A stretch of 64,000 bases of DNA from Candidatus Paracaedibacter acanthamoebae (GCF_000742835.1 NZ_CP008941.1:248001-312000); one strand, 5' to 3'. Counted from the stretch's first letter, positions 32,478 through 41,869 are shown. The notes: generated by a model from the letters alone, not told the origin. Numbers and translations are program-made.

Positions 32478-34778
32478 TTGTCTGATACCTTAAACCTACT
32501 TCAATTAGGGCACGCGGGGATTCGCTATTATGCCGGCAGTGTGATGAGGTCACAAATATTCCAGATACACCAGCGCTCCCCATCAGATCGCTATATTCAT
32601 GCTTTAGCATTTGTCGCGCACCAATATTATCGTATGCAGGATAACCTGGTTGATATTTTCTTAAATGTTATGAAGGCATTCCAAACTACGATCGCTAATG
32701 AACGTAAAGAAAAAGCCTTAGAGCAACAGAAGACACAACACAATCAATTGCAAATCTTAATACAAAATCTGGAGGCTGGTATATTTAGCGTAATGCAGGA
32801 AATCCGTTCCGTTGCAAATGACAATACTCTTCCAGACAGTGAGAAAGTAAACCTCATCAAAGAAGCATTGAATTGCGATACATCCCGTAATATTGAAAAC
32901 ATCCGTGAAGAATTTTTAGGGTTATCTGACACCTCGACTTTGTATGATCTCCAGGAAAGTAAATCCTTACGTCTGCAAAATCGCATAAGTTCAGTGTTAA
33001 AGGCTGTGAACCTTCAAGCTGAACAACACGAATCACCTTTGATAGAAGCAATTGACTATTTCCGCGACAAGGATGGTCATATTACCGAACAGGCCCCTGC
33101 ATTATTTTTGGATGAGACAGAACGTAAAGCACTCTACAGAGAAGATGGGACATTCCGTGTCTCATTATATAAGGTCTTCCTGTTTCAGCATGTGGCAGCT
33201 GCCATCAAATCTGGTAAGCTAAATCTAATACATTCCTATAAATACCGGCCGTTGAATGAGTATATAATAAGCCGGCAACGCTGGAAAAAAGAAAAACATC
33301 GGCTTTTGGAGCGTGCCGGGCTGCTGAATTTTCTTGATTCTAAAACCGTATTACAGCAACTGGATCATGCATTGCATGAGCAGTATAAGGCAACCAACAC
33401 TAGAGCCAGGAAGAATGAATATCTCAGCTTTAAAGCAGACGGGTCGTTCCGTATAAAAACTCCACCACTGGATAGTCGGGAAACTGATCCATTGCAAGCG
33501 TGGTTCCCTAAACGACACTATATACCATTGGTTGAAATATTGGAAACCGTACATCATCATTGCGATATGCTATCAGCCTTTGAGCATTGGCAGCAGACTC
33601 ATACATCACAGACCACCTCCCGCCCTCTCTTACTGGCCGGCATCATCGGGCTTGGCTGTGGAATCGGCGTACGAAAAATGGCCAGAATATCCTCGCATGT
33701 TAGTGAGAATGAACTGGATCACACCGTCAATTGGTGTTTTTCATTGGAGAATATCCGTGAATCTAATGACAGAGTAATGATGGTGATGGATAAAATGCAG
33801 TTACCAAATATCTACCGTAGTAGAGCAGATAAGCTGCATACCGCTAGTGATGGACAGAAATTTGAGGTACGTGCTGAGTCTTTGCTAGCCAGCCGTTCGT
33901 TCAAATATTTTGGGCAAGGGCAAGGGGTAAGTGCTTACACTTTTGTCGATGAGCGGCATTTCCTTTGGCACTCCACCATTATTAGTGCCTCTGACCGTGA
34001 GAGCGCCTATGTGATTGATGGACTTATGCATAATGATGTTGTCAAAAGTGATATCCACTCCACGGATACATATGGTTATAGTGAAGCTATTTTCGGCATA
34101 ACTCATATGCTTGGGTTTTCCTTTGCCCCACGGCTGAAAGGATTGCAGAATAAGCAGCTCTATATATTTAAATATCACAGCAAACAAGAGCGAAAAGATT
34201 GGACAATTGTGCCAGACCACTACGTTAATGAGAAACTGCTTCACCAGAACTGGGATGATTTTTTGCGTTTAGTCACAACCATCAAGCTAAAGGAGAATAG
34301 CGCATCTGATATATTCAGGCGACTTAATTCCTATTCAAAGCAACATACTCTGTACCAGACAATCAAAGCTTTTGGTCAGATTATAAAATCCTTATTCATC
34401 CTTCGTTATCTGGATGAAATGGAATTACGGCAGGCAATTGAGAAACAGCTAAACAAGGTAGAGCTATCCAATCGTTTCACCCGTGCCGTAGCCATTGGTA
34501 GCCCACGCGAATTTACGCAGGCAGAGAAAGAAGAGCAGGAAGTTGCTGAAGCATGTAATCGACTGATCAGAAATTGTATTATCTGTTGGAATTACCTCTA
34601 TCTTACCCATAAGCTGGAACGGATGACCGGCGAGGAGGAAAAAGAACAATTACTCCATATTATTTCCAGCCATTCTATTATGACATGGGCCCATATCAAT
34701 ATGCTTGGTGAATACGATTTCTCCGAAGAAAAGCGTAAAGATTCTGTTGGAATTTTATCCCCGAAAATGGCCGCATGA
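32478..34778 (+). pseudogene. tnpA: Tn3 transposase TnpA, catalytic part
   Basis: In the same frame as the N-terminal part, this segment of 766 codons covers the rest of TnpA: the linker, then the DDE domain with VNWCFSLENIRESNDRVMMV, FVDERHFLWHSTIISASDRE, YVIDGLMHNDVVKSDIHSTD and the end GITHMLGFSFAPRLKGLQNK. The tail CWNYLYLTHKLERMTGEEEK then IISSHSIMTWAHINMLGEY is typical. The TTG at 32478 is the first possible start after the stop but has no clear ribosome site, and the product would lack the DNA-binding domain. The element could still be moved by a related TnpA acting on its ends. Confidence 0.85.
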
Positions 34779-34882
34779 ATCTATCTGAAAAACAGGGGGC
34801 ATAAAATCGCGGCAAAGCAAAGCCTCTTAATGATTATAAAGAATTCCTGCGGTACTTTACGTTCCTTTATGTAGATGGACCC

Positions 34883-36019
34883 AATATAGCAGAATCCCAA
34901 AGTTCCCAGTATTCAACCATGGCGAATAAGAGTTACCAAAATGCTTTGAATAAGACTGAGAGTTCGAGCCAGAGTTTATCGAGTAGCTATCGGGATATGG
35001 TCGATCTTAGCAACAGTATTGTAAACTCTCATCAAGCAAGCGATGCAATCAGTCAAGGTTTCTCAGCTGAAAACTCAAATGCCATTCATCAATCAGCTAA
35101 TTTTGTTAAAAGCTTTGCCGACCAAAACAACATAACTCAGGATAAAGCAGCTTCTTTACTTGCAGAAGCTAGTGTTGGGGGAGGGCTTGGCTTTGCAAAA
35201 GGGTCTTTAGGAGCGAATACTTCTGTCAGTACTCGTGATCAAGAATTATTACAAAAAGCACAGAATGTGGTTGAATCCGAAGATTTTCAAGCAGCCCAGA
35301 GAGCGGCCACTCAAGCGGCAAAGAACTATTCCCATAGTTTATCTGATGAGGAAAGTCGACGGTTAGCAGGGAGTGTTTCTGGTTCTTATGAGCGAGGGAT
35401 GCAACAAAGAGCAGAGGCGGCAAGAAGTTATAATCAGGCAGAATCTTACAGCCAGCAGGCCCTGTTTACAAAAGCTAATTCAGCATCCATTAACTCTAAT
35501 TATAATCAACAATTTGTCGAATGGTTATCAGATCAACGAGCAGACGGAACGCATGGGAAAATCGGTAAACATGGGACCGCCCATATTATTGCCAATGATC
35601 CCGCAATGGCAAGCGTCTATGCCACTCGGTTTATGGAAGAAAAGCATATTCTTCCCTCTTCATCTGTTCCTGCATCAGCGCAATCGGTTGTATCTTCTTA
35701 CAACCAAGAGACAGGACATAGCCAATATGCTGTAACAAAAGACTCTTTAGAATTAGTTCGCAATCAAGGGCAATCAGAAATAACAGTTAGTAGATTGGAT
35801 AGACAACAATTGTTTGAAGGGTCAGTTGATCAGCAAATGTCACGACAACGTAAAACCATCCAAGAAGGTGAAAACTCAATCCACTCTCAAAGAGAGGAAG
35901 TTATAAATAAGTATAATAATGAGGAAGGAAAATCAGTTTCTATTAAAACTATGGAGAAAGGCCTAGATGAAGTAATTTCAATGCCTGGAGATGTTGCAGA
36001 TTGGATCAAAGCTAAATGA
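34883..36019 (+). pseudogene. traG: traG 3' fragment, cut by the Tn3 transposon
   Basis: The frame begins exactly at the Tn3 right end with NIAESQSSQYSTMANKSYQN and continues to the stop at 36017-36019. It closely parallels the C-terminal 370 residues of the complete TraG encoded at 60266-62983, which reads NVAESQSAQYSAMANKSYQH at this point. The membrane part and the start are missing. A frame from ATG at 34919 (366 residues) is open but lacks the membrane region. This is the hydrophilic periplasmic tail that acts in mating-pair stabilisation and, in F, in entry exclusion. Confidence 0.85.
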
Positions 36020-36021
36020 TT

Positions 36022-36369
36022 TTATTTTTGCAAGCTCACATTATTTGCATAAGCTGGAGTGCCGCCAAGTGTGGCATTCCAATAATCTCTCTCTTGAAGA
36101 GAAACATTTTCAAATCTAAGGCAAGAATTTATATCAATAGGATTGCGTTTCTTATAGTTGCATTTCAGGTCATCAAAAATGGCAAAAAACATAATGGCAA
36201 AAATAGAAGCTAACACAGCAGTCAGATCCAATCTTACGAAAGCAAGCAGAAGGATTGGAATTATAGGAATCACAAAAAAATGCCGCCACCAAAACTTCAA
36301 AGCGATTTTAGTGTAAGTCCAATAAATATTTTCCTCGGAAGGAAGAAGTGTATTTTGATCTTTTTCCAT
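36022..36369 (-). CDS. small inner-membrane protein between traG and traD (left copy)
   Basis: The 115-residue protein has two hydrophobic helices at about 28-68 (FFVIPIIPILLLAFVRLDL, then AVLASIFAIMFFAIF). Its ends match the protein at 59935-60261: MEKD.NT at the start, FWWR.FF before the first helix, and WN..L.GT.AYA near the end. The middle is different. In both copies the gene lies on the strand opposite to traG and traD, ends within 5 bases of the traG stop, and starts about 60 bases from the traD start. Conservation of ends and arrangement shows that it is a real gene. In F, a small membrane protein in this slot (TraS) gives entry exclusion through TraG; that role here is a guess. Confidence 0.65.
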   Translation of the reverse strand: MEKDQNTLLPSEENIYWTYTKIALKFWWRHFFVIPIIPILLLAFVRLDLTAVLASIFAIMFFAIFDDLKCNYKKRNPIDINSCLRFENVSLQERDYWNATLGGTPAYANNVSLQK

Positions 36370-36428
36370 GAGTACAGTCTACCATATAAATCATTTATGA
36401 AAACTTAAAATTTTAGGAATTACTATTT
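36370..36428. promoter_or_regulatory. divergent promoter region, small membrane gene and traD (left copy)
   Basis: This 59-base gap separates two divergent starts. It contains CTTAAAATTTTAGGAATTA; the matching gap of the right copy (59875-59934), read toward traD, contains CCTAAAATTATAAGGAATTA. The conserved segment includes the traD ribosome site (AGGA) and an AT palindrome (CTAAAATTTTAG-like), so both promoters and a shared regulator site may lie here. Confidence 0.4.
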
Positions 36429-36488
36429 ATGAGAAACTTTTCCGATACCTTCACCTAAGGGGGACAAACGCAACTCCATAAATTCCGA

Positions 36489-38279
36489 ATGATTAATCAG
36501 GTGTTCGGAACAACCTTGAAAGTTACCCTGATTATAGGAATCCTATGTTTTACTTTTTTACTTTGGTATGATGGTACCTGGCAAAAGGTGGGGTTCTTGT
36601 TCACTTTTTATAAAGCGCAACTCCGGGATACTTTAAGCATTTTGCCCCACGGATTTTTTGACTCTTCTTGGATCTTGCATGCTGATGGGAACTATTATGA
36701 AATTGATGACCATATTCTTACCCATAAACCTTCCTATATTTTAGCTGCCTTTGTCATTCAAGCCGTTCTTATTAAAAAGCTCGGTCAAACCATATTGGCT
36801 ATGCTGATAAGCATGGTGCTATTAATTATATATTGGGTTTATAGTGGCAAAGCTTTAAAAAACAAAGAAATTGTCTCAGGGAGCGATGAAGTAACTCTCA
36901 AAGATCTTGTTAAGCTTATCCAAAAAGATAAGAAAGCATCCGACATTACTTTGTCAGGCTTACCTTTGATTAAAGATAGTGAAACTAAACATATGTTGAT
37001 TGTCGGTACCACAGGGGCGGGTAAAACGAATACCTTTAATCATCTTCTTCCCCAAATTAGAGATAAACAGCATAAAGCCATTATTGTTGATACAACGGGC
37101 ACCTTTGTGGAGAAGTTCTATAATCCTAAGACAGATATACTCCTCAATCCTTTAGACGCGCGATCCCATTCCTGGAGTTTATGGAAAGAATGCCAAACGG
37201 ATATTCAAATTGATGATTTTGCCTCAAGCTTAATCCCTCAAACGCTGCACGATCCGTTTTGGTCCGATGCCAGTCGATTGCTTTTTGCTGAAACGGTTAA
37301 AATTCTTAAAAGGAGCAAGAATCCTTCAATTAAAAGTCTTTTAGATTATGCCGTTCATAAGCCGCTTGCGAAGATTCAGGGATTTTACGCCAATACAGCC
37401 GCGGCATCGTTGGTGGATATTGCAGCCGATAAAACAGCGGCCTCCATTCGTGTCAGCTTATCAACGCATTTAAAATCTCTTCATCTGATTTCAGATTCTG
37501 ACCATGGTTTTTCTATTCGAGAATGGATTCAAGATGAATCCCAAAAAGGATGGTTATTTCTAGCGGCAATGCCTGATCAACGAGAAACCTTAAGGCCCTT
37601 ATTATCAACCTGGCTTAATAGTGCCATCAATGCTCTCATGGCTTGTCGTCCTGACTATAAGAGAAGGATCTGGTTCATCATTGATGAGAAGCAATCTCTC
37701 AATAAGATTGAAGCGCTGCCCAAAGCTTTGGCTGAAATCCGAAAATATGGCGGCTGCATTGTCTCAGGCTTGCAGAACATTAGCCAAATTGACAAACTTT
37801 ATGGACATGAGTGCCGCAAAACCATGTCGAGTCTTTATAACACAAAGATATTTTACCGCTCCCCTGATACCGATACCGCGCAATGGATCTCAAGGATGAT
37901 AGGAGAACATGAAATTTTAGAGAATAGTGAGGGAATCTCATTTGGGGCTCATCAAATGCGAGATGGTGTCACCATTAACGAGCATAAAAAACAGAAAGCT
38001 ATTATCCCGTATTCTGAGTTTTTAATTCTAAAAGACTTGGAGGCTTATATTAAGCTACCCGAAGATTATCCGGTGACAAAATTGACCTTTAACTATAAAA
38101 ATATCGAGTCTAAGAGCCCCGCTTTCATCTCCCCTTTAAAAAGTGCTAAGGACGTTAATGAAGAAAATACGGAAGTAAAAGAGGAAGCTATGAGTGAATC
38201 AGGTCCTCTAGGCGACCAGCCGCTCAAGCTTAATATTCTCAAACTTAAAGCTCCTACTAAATCAGAAAGGACGGCCTAA
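36489..38279 (+). CDS. traD: F-type coupling protein TraD, left copy with an early nonsense codon
   Basis: The 596-residue frame is an F-type TraD (type IV coupling protein): two N-terminal membrane segments, Walker A GTTGAGKT at 173-180, and WFIIDEKQSLNKIEALPKAL as Walker B region, with AEIRKYGGCIVSGLQN after it. TraD brings relaxosome DNA to the channel. The right copy (58192-59874) starts 20 codons earlier. Here those codons are present from ATG at 36429 with a ribosome site (MRNFSDTFT), but codon 10 is TAA (36456-36458) where the right copy has Gln. Translation would have to restart at 36489, which lacks a ribosome site, so the copy is probably dead or poorly made. Asp-Glu-Lys replaces the usual Asp-Glu-Leu in Walker B. 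A C-terminal tail extends beyond the right copy. Confidence 0.85.
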   Translation: MINQVFGTTLKVTLIIGILCFTFLLWYDGTWQKVGFLFTFYKAQLRDTLSILPHGFFDSSWILHADGNYYEIDDHILTHKPSYILAAFVIQAVLIKKLGQTILAMLISMVLLIIYWVYSGKALKNKEIVSGSDEVTLKDLVKLIQKDKKASDITLSGLPLIKDSETKHMLIVGTTGAGKTNTFNHLLPQIRDKQHKAIIVDTTGTFVEKFYNPKTDILLNPLDARSHSWSLWKECQTDIQIDDFASSLIPQTLHDPFWSDASRLLFAETVKILKRSKNPSIKSLLDYAVHKPLAKIQGFYANTAAASLVDIAADKTAASIRVSLSTHLKSLHLISDSDHGFSIREWIQDESQKGWLFLAAMPDQRETLRPLLSTWLNSAINALMACRPDYKRRIWFIIDEKQSLNKIEALPKALAEIRKYGGCIVSGLQNISQIDKLYGHECRKTMSSLYNTKIFYRSPDTDTAQWISRMIGEHEILENSEGISFGAHQMRDGVTINEHKKQKAIIPYSEFLILKDLEAYIKLPEDYPVTKLTFNYKNIESKSPAFISPLKSAKDVNEENTEVKEEAMSESGPLGDQPLKLNILKLKAPTKSERTA

Positions 38280-38588
38280 CGGCCGTATAGGGGTAAAAAT
38301 TTTAACATCATTTTTAGTAATAAGTGGCATAGCCTTAGGTTTATTTGGCGAAGCATCTAGAAAAATCCCTATATTTCTCCCAAAAGATTAAAGAGTTTGA
38401 TAAATCAAGATTAGGGTATAGATTACTATTTTATCACCCCATTATTTTCTACGCTCTCACTGTACCAAGCCTACCGTATACAATAAACAATTTATGTTGT
38501 TTCTGGATAAATGAGTCTGCAATTACACCTATACTTCCAGGGTTATTTAGGTCATTCTTGTCTAAGAAAATTAAGGTAAGTTTTATTA
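38280..38588. other. gap between traD and recD2
   Basis: A short frame just after traD reads GRIGVKILTSFLVISGIALG then LFGEASRKIPIFLPKD and TAA (about 38281-38391). It looks like the membrane start of a small transfer protein but has no visible start codon, so it may be a remnant. The 99-codon frame at 38345-38644 overlaps recD2 and has no support. No RNA gene or repeat is seen. Confidence 0.3.
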
Positions 38589-40754
38589 ATGAACCAACCG
38601 TTGGAAACAATCTGTGGCTTGGTAGAACGCATAACCTTTCATAATGAAGAAAATGGATTTTGCGTCTTAAGAGCCACAGTTAAAGGCCATAAAGAGCTTG
38701 TAACTATAGTTGGCTCTTTACCTGCTGTCAGTGCTGGGGAATGGGTTGAGGCTCACGGTATATGGATCCAAGATCGTCAATATGGCCAGCAGTTCAAAGC
38801 GACAGCCTTGCATTTAACACCGCCAACAACGTTAGAAGGAATTGAAAAGTATTTAGCGTCAGGCCTTATTAAAGGCATCGGCCCTATTTATGCCAAAAAA
38901 CTTGTCCAAGCTTTTGGGGAAGGTGTTTTTGAAGTCATAGAAGCGGATTCGTCCAAACTCCAAACAATTCCGGGCATAGGCCCTTATAGACAACAGAAAA
39001 TTATTAAAGGATGGGCCGATCAAAAAGCTATTCGAACCATCATGCTGTTCTTACACTCTTACGGTGTTAGTACTACAAGAGCGGTTCGTATCTACAAAAC
39101 TTATGGCAATAATGCTATTCAACTTATTCAAGAAAATCCTTATCGGCTTGCTCAAGATATTAGAGGGATCGGCTTTGTCACCGCTGATAAAATTGCCATG
39201 CACTTAGGAATTGGTAAAGATTCTCTTATTAGAGCCCGAGCAGGCATCAGTTATGCTTTAGCAAAAGCAATGGATGAGGGGCATTGTGGCCTGCCTATCG
39301 AAACATTACTATATTCTTGCCAAGAGCTTTTAGAGATTGAGCAAGCGATAGTGCAAGAAGCTGTAAACCTCGAGCTTCAAGGGGGCACCGTTATCAAAGA
39401 TTATATTGGTGAAAAGGGTTGCATTTTTTTGCAAGGCTTATACCACGCTGAAAAAGGAATGGCGCAGAAGTTACGAGATTTAAACACCTCAGATTTGCCG
39501 TGGCCCCCATTTAATATCAACGCAGCCATTAATTGGGTAGAACATCATAACGCCCTTTCTTTGTCCCTTTCTCAAAAACAAGCCCTCATTGAGGCGTTAA
39601 CCCATAAAGTAACCATCATTACAGGGGGCCCGGGCGTTGGGAAAACAACGTTGCTCAGGTCCATTCTACAAATTTTACAATCCAAACAGGTAAAACTAGC
39701 CTTATGTGCGCCGACAGGGCGTGCGGCTCAACGAATGGCACAAGCCACAGGGATGGAAGCTAAAACCATCCATAGGCTCTTGAACATTAATCCTAAAACG
39801 GGAAGGTTTAATTACAATGAAGAGCTGCCTCTTCCCTGTGATGTTCTTATAGTCGATGAAGTTTCCATGGTTGATGTTCCTTTAATGCATGCCCTTCTAA
39901 AGGCAGTTCCTTTAAATGCCGCTGTGATTTTTGTCGGGGATCAAGATCAATTACCGTCAGTCGGTCCCGGTCAAGTACTCGCTGATTTAATTGCCTCTAA
40001 GGTCATTCCGTTCATTCATCTTACAGAAACTTTTAGGCAAGGGGCTCAGAGCATTATTGTCGCAATTGCCCGCAGTATCAATCTAGGAATTATGCCCAAC
40101 CTAAAAGGGTATGGACCTACATCTGATTTCTTTTTCATCGAAATACCTGACGCAGAACAAGGGCTTAAACAGATTGTCGATCTCGTGACAACACGCTTGC
40201 CGAACACGTTTGATTATTCTCCCCTTCATGACATTCAAGTGCTTTGTCCCATGACGCGAGGAATAGTGGGCTCGCGTAATCTAAACACCGAATTGCAGCA
40301 AGCTTTAAACCCACCTCAGCCAACAACAAGCGTTCAAAAGTTTGGGAATTGGTTTAGCCTTGGGGACAAGGTGATGCAAATAGAAAACAATTATGACAAA
40401 GAAGTCTATAATGGAGACATCGGTTTTATTAAAAGCATCGATATAGAAGAAGGAGAATTGATTATCAGTTTTGAGGGGAAAGACGTTCACTATGATTTCA
40501 GTGACCTTGATGAAATTGTTTTAGCTTATGCAATGACAATTCATAAATCCCAAGGATCAGAATACCCGGTTGTCATCATTCCATTATTTACTCAGCATTA
40601 CCCCATGTTGCAAAAGAACCTTGTCTATACAGGAATTACCCGAGGCAAAAAGCTCGTTATTTTAATAGGACAGAAAAGAGCTTTAGGGATCGCGGTGAGC
40701 AATAAAACTATGCAAAAGCGTTGGTCACTTTTATCAAAGCATTTATGCGCTTAG
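38589..40754 (+). CDS. recD2: RecD2-type SF1B DNA helicase
   Basis: The 721-residue protein has the usual RecD2 length and order. An OB-like N-terminal region comes first (GLVERITFHNEENGFCVLRA), then helix-hairpin-helix motifs (LIKGIGPIYAKKLVQAFGEG and LQTIPGIGPYRQQKIIKGW), then the helicase core: Walker A GGPGVGKTT at 346-354, CAPTGRAAQRMAQATG, Walker B VLIVDEVSMVD, GDQDQLPSVGPGQVL, TETFRQ and the C-terminal YAMTIHKSQGSEYP with YTGITRGKKLVILIG. It unwinds DNA 5' to 3' in repair. It is encoded after traD in the left conjugation remnant and reads as intact. RecD2-type genes accompany Rickettsiales conjugative elements, so it may be cargo. Confidence 0.92.
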   Translation: MNQPLETICGLVERITFHNEENGFCVLRATVKGHKELVTIVGSLPAVSAGEWVEAHGIWIQDRQYGQQFKATALHLTPPTTLEGIEKYLASGLIKGIGPIYAKKLVQAFGEGVFEVIEADSSKLQTIPGIGPYRQQKIIKGWADQKAIRTIMLFLHSYGVSTTRAVRIYKTYGNNAIQLIQENPYRLAQDIRGIGFVTADKIAMHLGIGKDSLIRARAGISYALAKAMDEGHCGLPIETLLYSCQELLEIEQAIVQEAVNLELQGGTVIKDYIGEKGCIFLQGLYHAEKGMAQKLRDLNTSDLPWPPFNINAAINWVEHHNALSLSLSQKQALIEALTHKVTIITGGPGVGKTTLLRSILQILQSKQVKLALCAPTGRAAQRMAQATGMEAKTIHRLLNINPKTGRFNYNEELPLPCDVLIVDEVSMVDVPLMHALLKAVPLNAAVIFVGDQDQLPSVGPGQVLADLIASKVIPFIHLTETFRQGAQSIIVAIARSINLGIMPNLKGYGPTSDFFFIEIPDAEQGLKQIVDLVTTRLPNTFDYSPLHDIQVLCPMTRGIVGSRNLNTELQQALNPPQPTTSVQKFGNWFSLGDKVMQIENNYDKEVYNGDIGFIKSIDIEEGELIISFEGKDVHYDFSDLDEIVLAYAMTIHKSQGSEYPVVIIPLFTQHYPMLQKNLVYTGITRGKKLVILIGQKRALGIAVSNKTMQKRWSLLSKHLCA

Positions 40755-40963
40755 AGAAGCTGCTTACCTAAAAGATATTTGTAATCCTTTTGTTTCCATT
40801 CAAACCTCTTCAAAAAATAGAAAATACAACCCTATATCCGTTAAATTGGATAACAATCATTACTTTGAGAGATATAGGAAAGAGAATTTTTTTAGATTAC
40901 TTAAGCTTTTAGAGATAAAATGGGTGTTTCTATGGCAAGGTAAAGATATTTATAAAAAGCATA
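40755..40963. other. intergenic stretch before higBA
   Basis: No gene is seen in this AT-rich stretch. The promoter of the toxin-antitoxin pair follows it. Confidence 0.3.
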
Positions 40964-40997
40964 TTGACTTTATACGTCACTGACGTAATATTATAGT
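40964..40997 (+). promoter_or_regulatory. higBA promoter with palindromic operator
   Basis: TTGACT at 40964-40969 and TAATAT at 40986-40991 form a good sigma-70 promoter with a 16-base spacer. Within the spacer and touching the -10 is a perfect palindrome, TACGTCA-C-TGACGTA, at 40973-40987, well placed for the HTH antitoxin to repress its own operon. Expected transcription starts about seven bases after the -10, on or next to the ATG at 40998, so the message may be leaderless. Confidence 0.6.
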
Positions 40998-41306
40998 ATG
41001 GAATTTATAGAATCACCTTTATTCAGTAAGCTTATTTCATCTTATCTTGATAATGATGAGTATGCGGCTTTTCAATGGGACTTAGCCCTACATCCTGAAA
41101 AAGGAGACATCATTCCAAGCAGCGGTGGATTAAGGAAAATTAGATGGTCAGCAAAAGGTAAAGGAAAACGGGGAGGGGTAAGAGTTATATACTTTTACCA
41201 GAATAAACAAGGGCAAATTTGGTTACTGACTATTTATGCTAAAAATGAGGATGAAAATATCCCCTTATCCGTATTGAAAAAGGTTAAAAAGGAGTTAGAA
41301 ATATGA
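40998..41306 (+). CDS. higB: HigB/RelE-type toxin
   Basis: The 102-residue protein belongs to the RelE/HigB2 superfamily of mRNA interferases. Telling motifs are GLRKIRWSAKGKGKRGGVRV followed by IYFYQNKQGQIWLLTIYAKN, with a C-terminal helix VLKKVKKELEI. These ribosome-dependent enzymes cut mRNA during translation. The toxin gene precedes the antitoxin gene, the reverse order typical of hig systems. The stop overlaps the antitoxin start by four bases (ATGA). The promoter carries a palindromic operator. The pair stands downstream of recD2 and may stabilise the element. Confidence 0.88.
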   Translation: MEFIESPLFSKLISSYLDNDEYAAFQWDLALHPEKGDIIPSSGGLRKIRWSAKGKGKRGGVRVIYFYQNKQGQIWLLTIYAKNEDENIPLSVLKKVKKELEI

Positions 41307-41575
41307 ATAATTCTAGAAATATTGGTCAGGAAATTTTAGAAGCTCTTAATGAAATAAAAAATGGCAAAGGTGTCATAAAAAAGATAGATGCTTGCAAAGA
41401 TGTTAGCCGTATACGACAGGAATTAAATCTTTCCCAAGCCGCCTTTTCTTCGCTTATGGGGATTAGTGTGCGTACTTTACAAGAGTGGGAACAAGGAAGA
41501 CGGTATCCTACAGGACCAGCTTTATCCTTATTAAGGATTGCCCATAAACATCCTGAAGCATTTGTCAATCTTTAA
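41303..41575 (+). CDS. higA: HigA-type antitoxin (XRE family)
   Basis: The 90-residue protein carries an XRE helix-turn-helix at about 35-85: VSRIRQELNLSQAAFSSLMG then ISVRTLQEWEQGRRYPTGPA. This arrangement, with the HTH near the C-terminus and the EWEQG motif, is that of HigA2/NadS antitoxins. It should neutralise HigB and repress the operon by binding the palindrome at 40973-40987. The ATGA overlap couples its translation to the toxin gene. It appears complete. Confidence 0.88.
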   Translation: MNNSRNIGQEILEALNEIKNGKGVIKKIDACKDVSRIRQELNLSQAAFSSLMGISVRTLQEWEQGRRYPTGPALSLLRIAHKHPEAFVNL

Positions 41576-41674
41576 GCTAAAGGTAGTAGTTGAGAATTTT
41601 TATGGTATGAAAATAGGGAATTAGGTTGACAGGTTTGTTATAAAACATTTATTAACCTAAGGAGATTTCATGAG

Positions 41675-41851
41675 GAAGCAAGAACACATGGGATAGAGAG
41701 AAACAACGGCCAGCAGCGGCATTGGTTCCTAAGATTTAAACGGAAATACATTGCACCTTCCCGCTCCTTGGAGATGACAGACTTAACTATGGCCCTTTTT
41801 GCTGCTTACCATGTTAATAAAACTCTTTCTTTGCCATGCATTTTAAGTTAA
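41675..41851 (+). pseudogene. IS1-family transposase C-terminal relic
   Basis: One frame reads EARTHGIERNNGQQRHWFLR then FKRKYIAPSRSLEMTDLTMA and ends at TAA (41849-41851). The spacing of the N.G..RHW..RFKRK and SRSLEM.DLTMALF motifs matches the end of IS1-family InsB transposases. The 5' part is missing. Upstream, a TTGACA at 41626-41631 and an AAGGAGA ribosome site lead only to an 8-codon frame (41670-41696), probably an accident of the junction. Confidence 0.5.
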
Positions 41852-41869
41852 CACCCTCTAATTTTTTGC

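Larger units (their letters stand above)
30985..34882. mobile_element. Tn3-family transposon (about 3.9 kb)
   Basis: Near-perfect inverted repeats of about 38 bp bound the element: both ends start GGGTCCATCTACATAAAGGA and continue ACGTAAAGTACC, with mismatches only beyond. Inside are a divergent serine resolvase gene (tnpR), a res-like intergenic region and tnpA, the standard Tn3 layout. The flanks (atact on the left, aatat on the right) do not match as a 5-bp duplication. The left flank is an IS relic and the right flank is traG, so the junctions no longer come from one target site. Confidence 0.9.

Noticed and set aside
32406-36458. Stop codon reassignment (TAA read as Gln)
   Set aside because: Only a few broken mobile genes show TAA at Gln positions, while TAA normally ends intact genes throughout the window. 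Plain nonsense mutations explain it.
38345-38644. 99-codon frame between traD and recD2
   Set aside because: It overlaps the recD2 start in another frame, has no ribosome site and no recognisable content.
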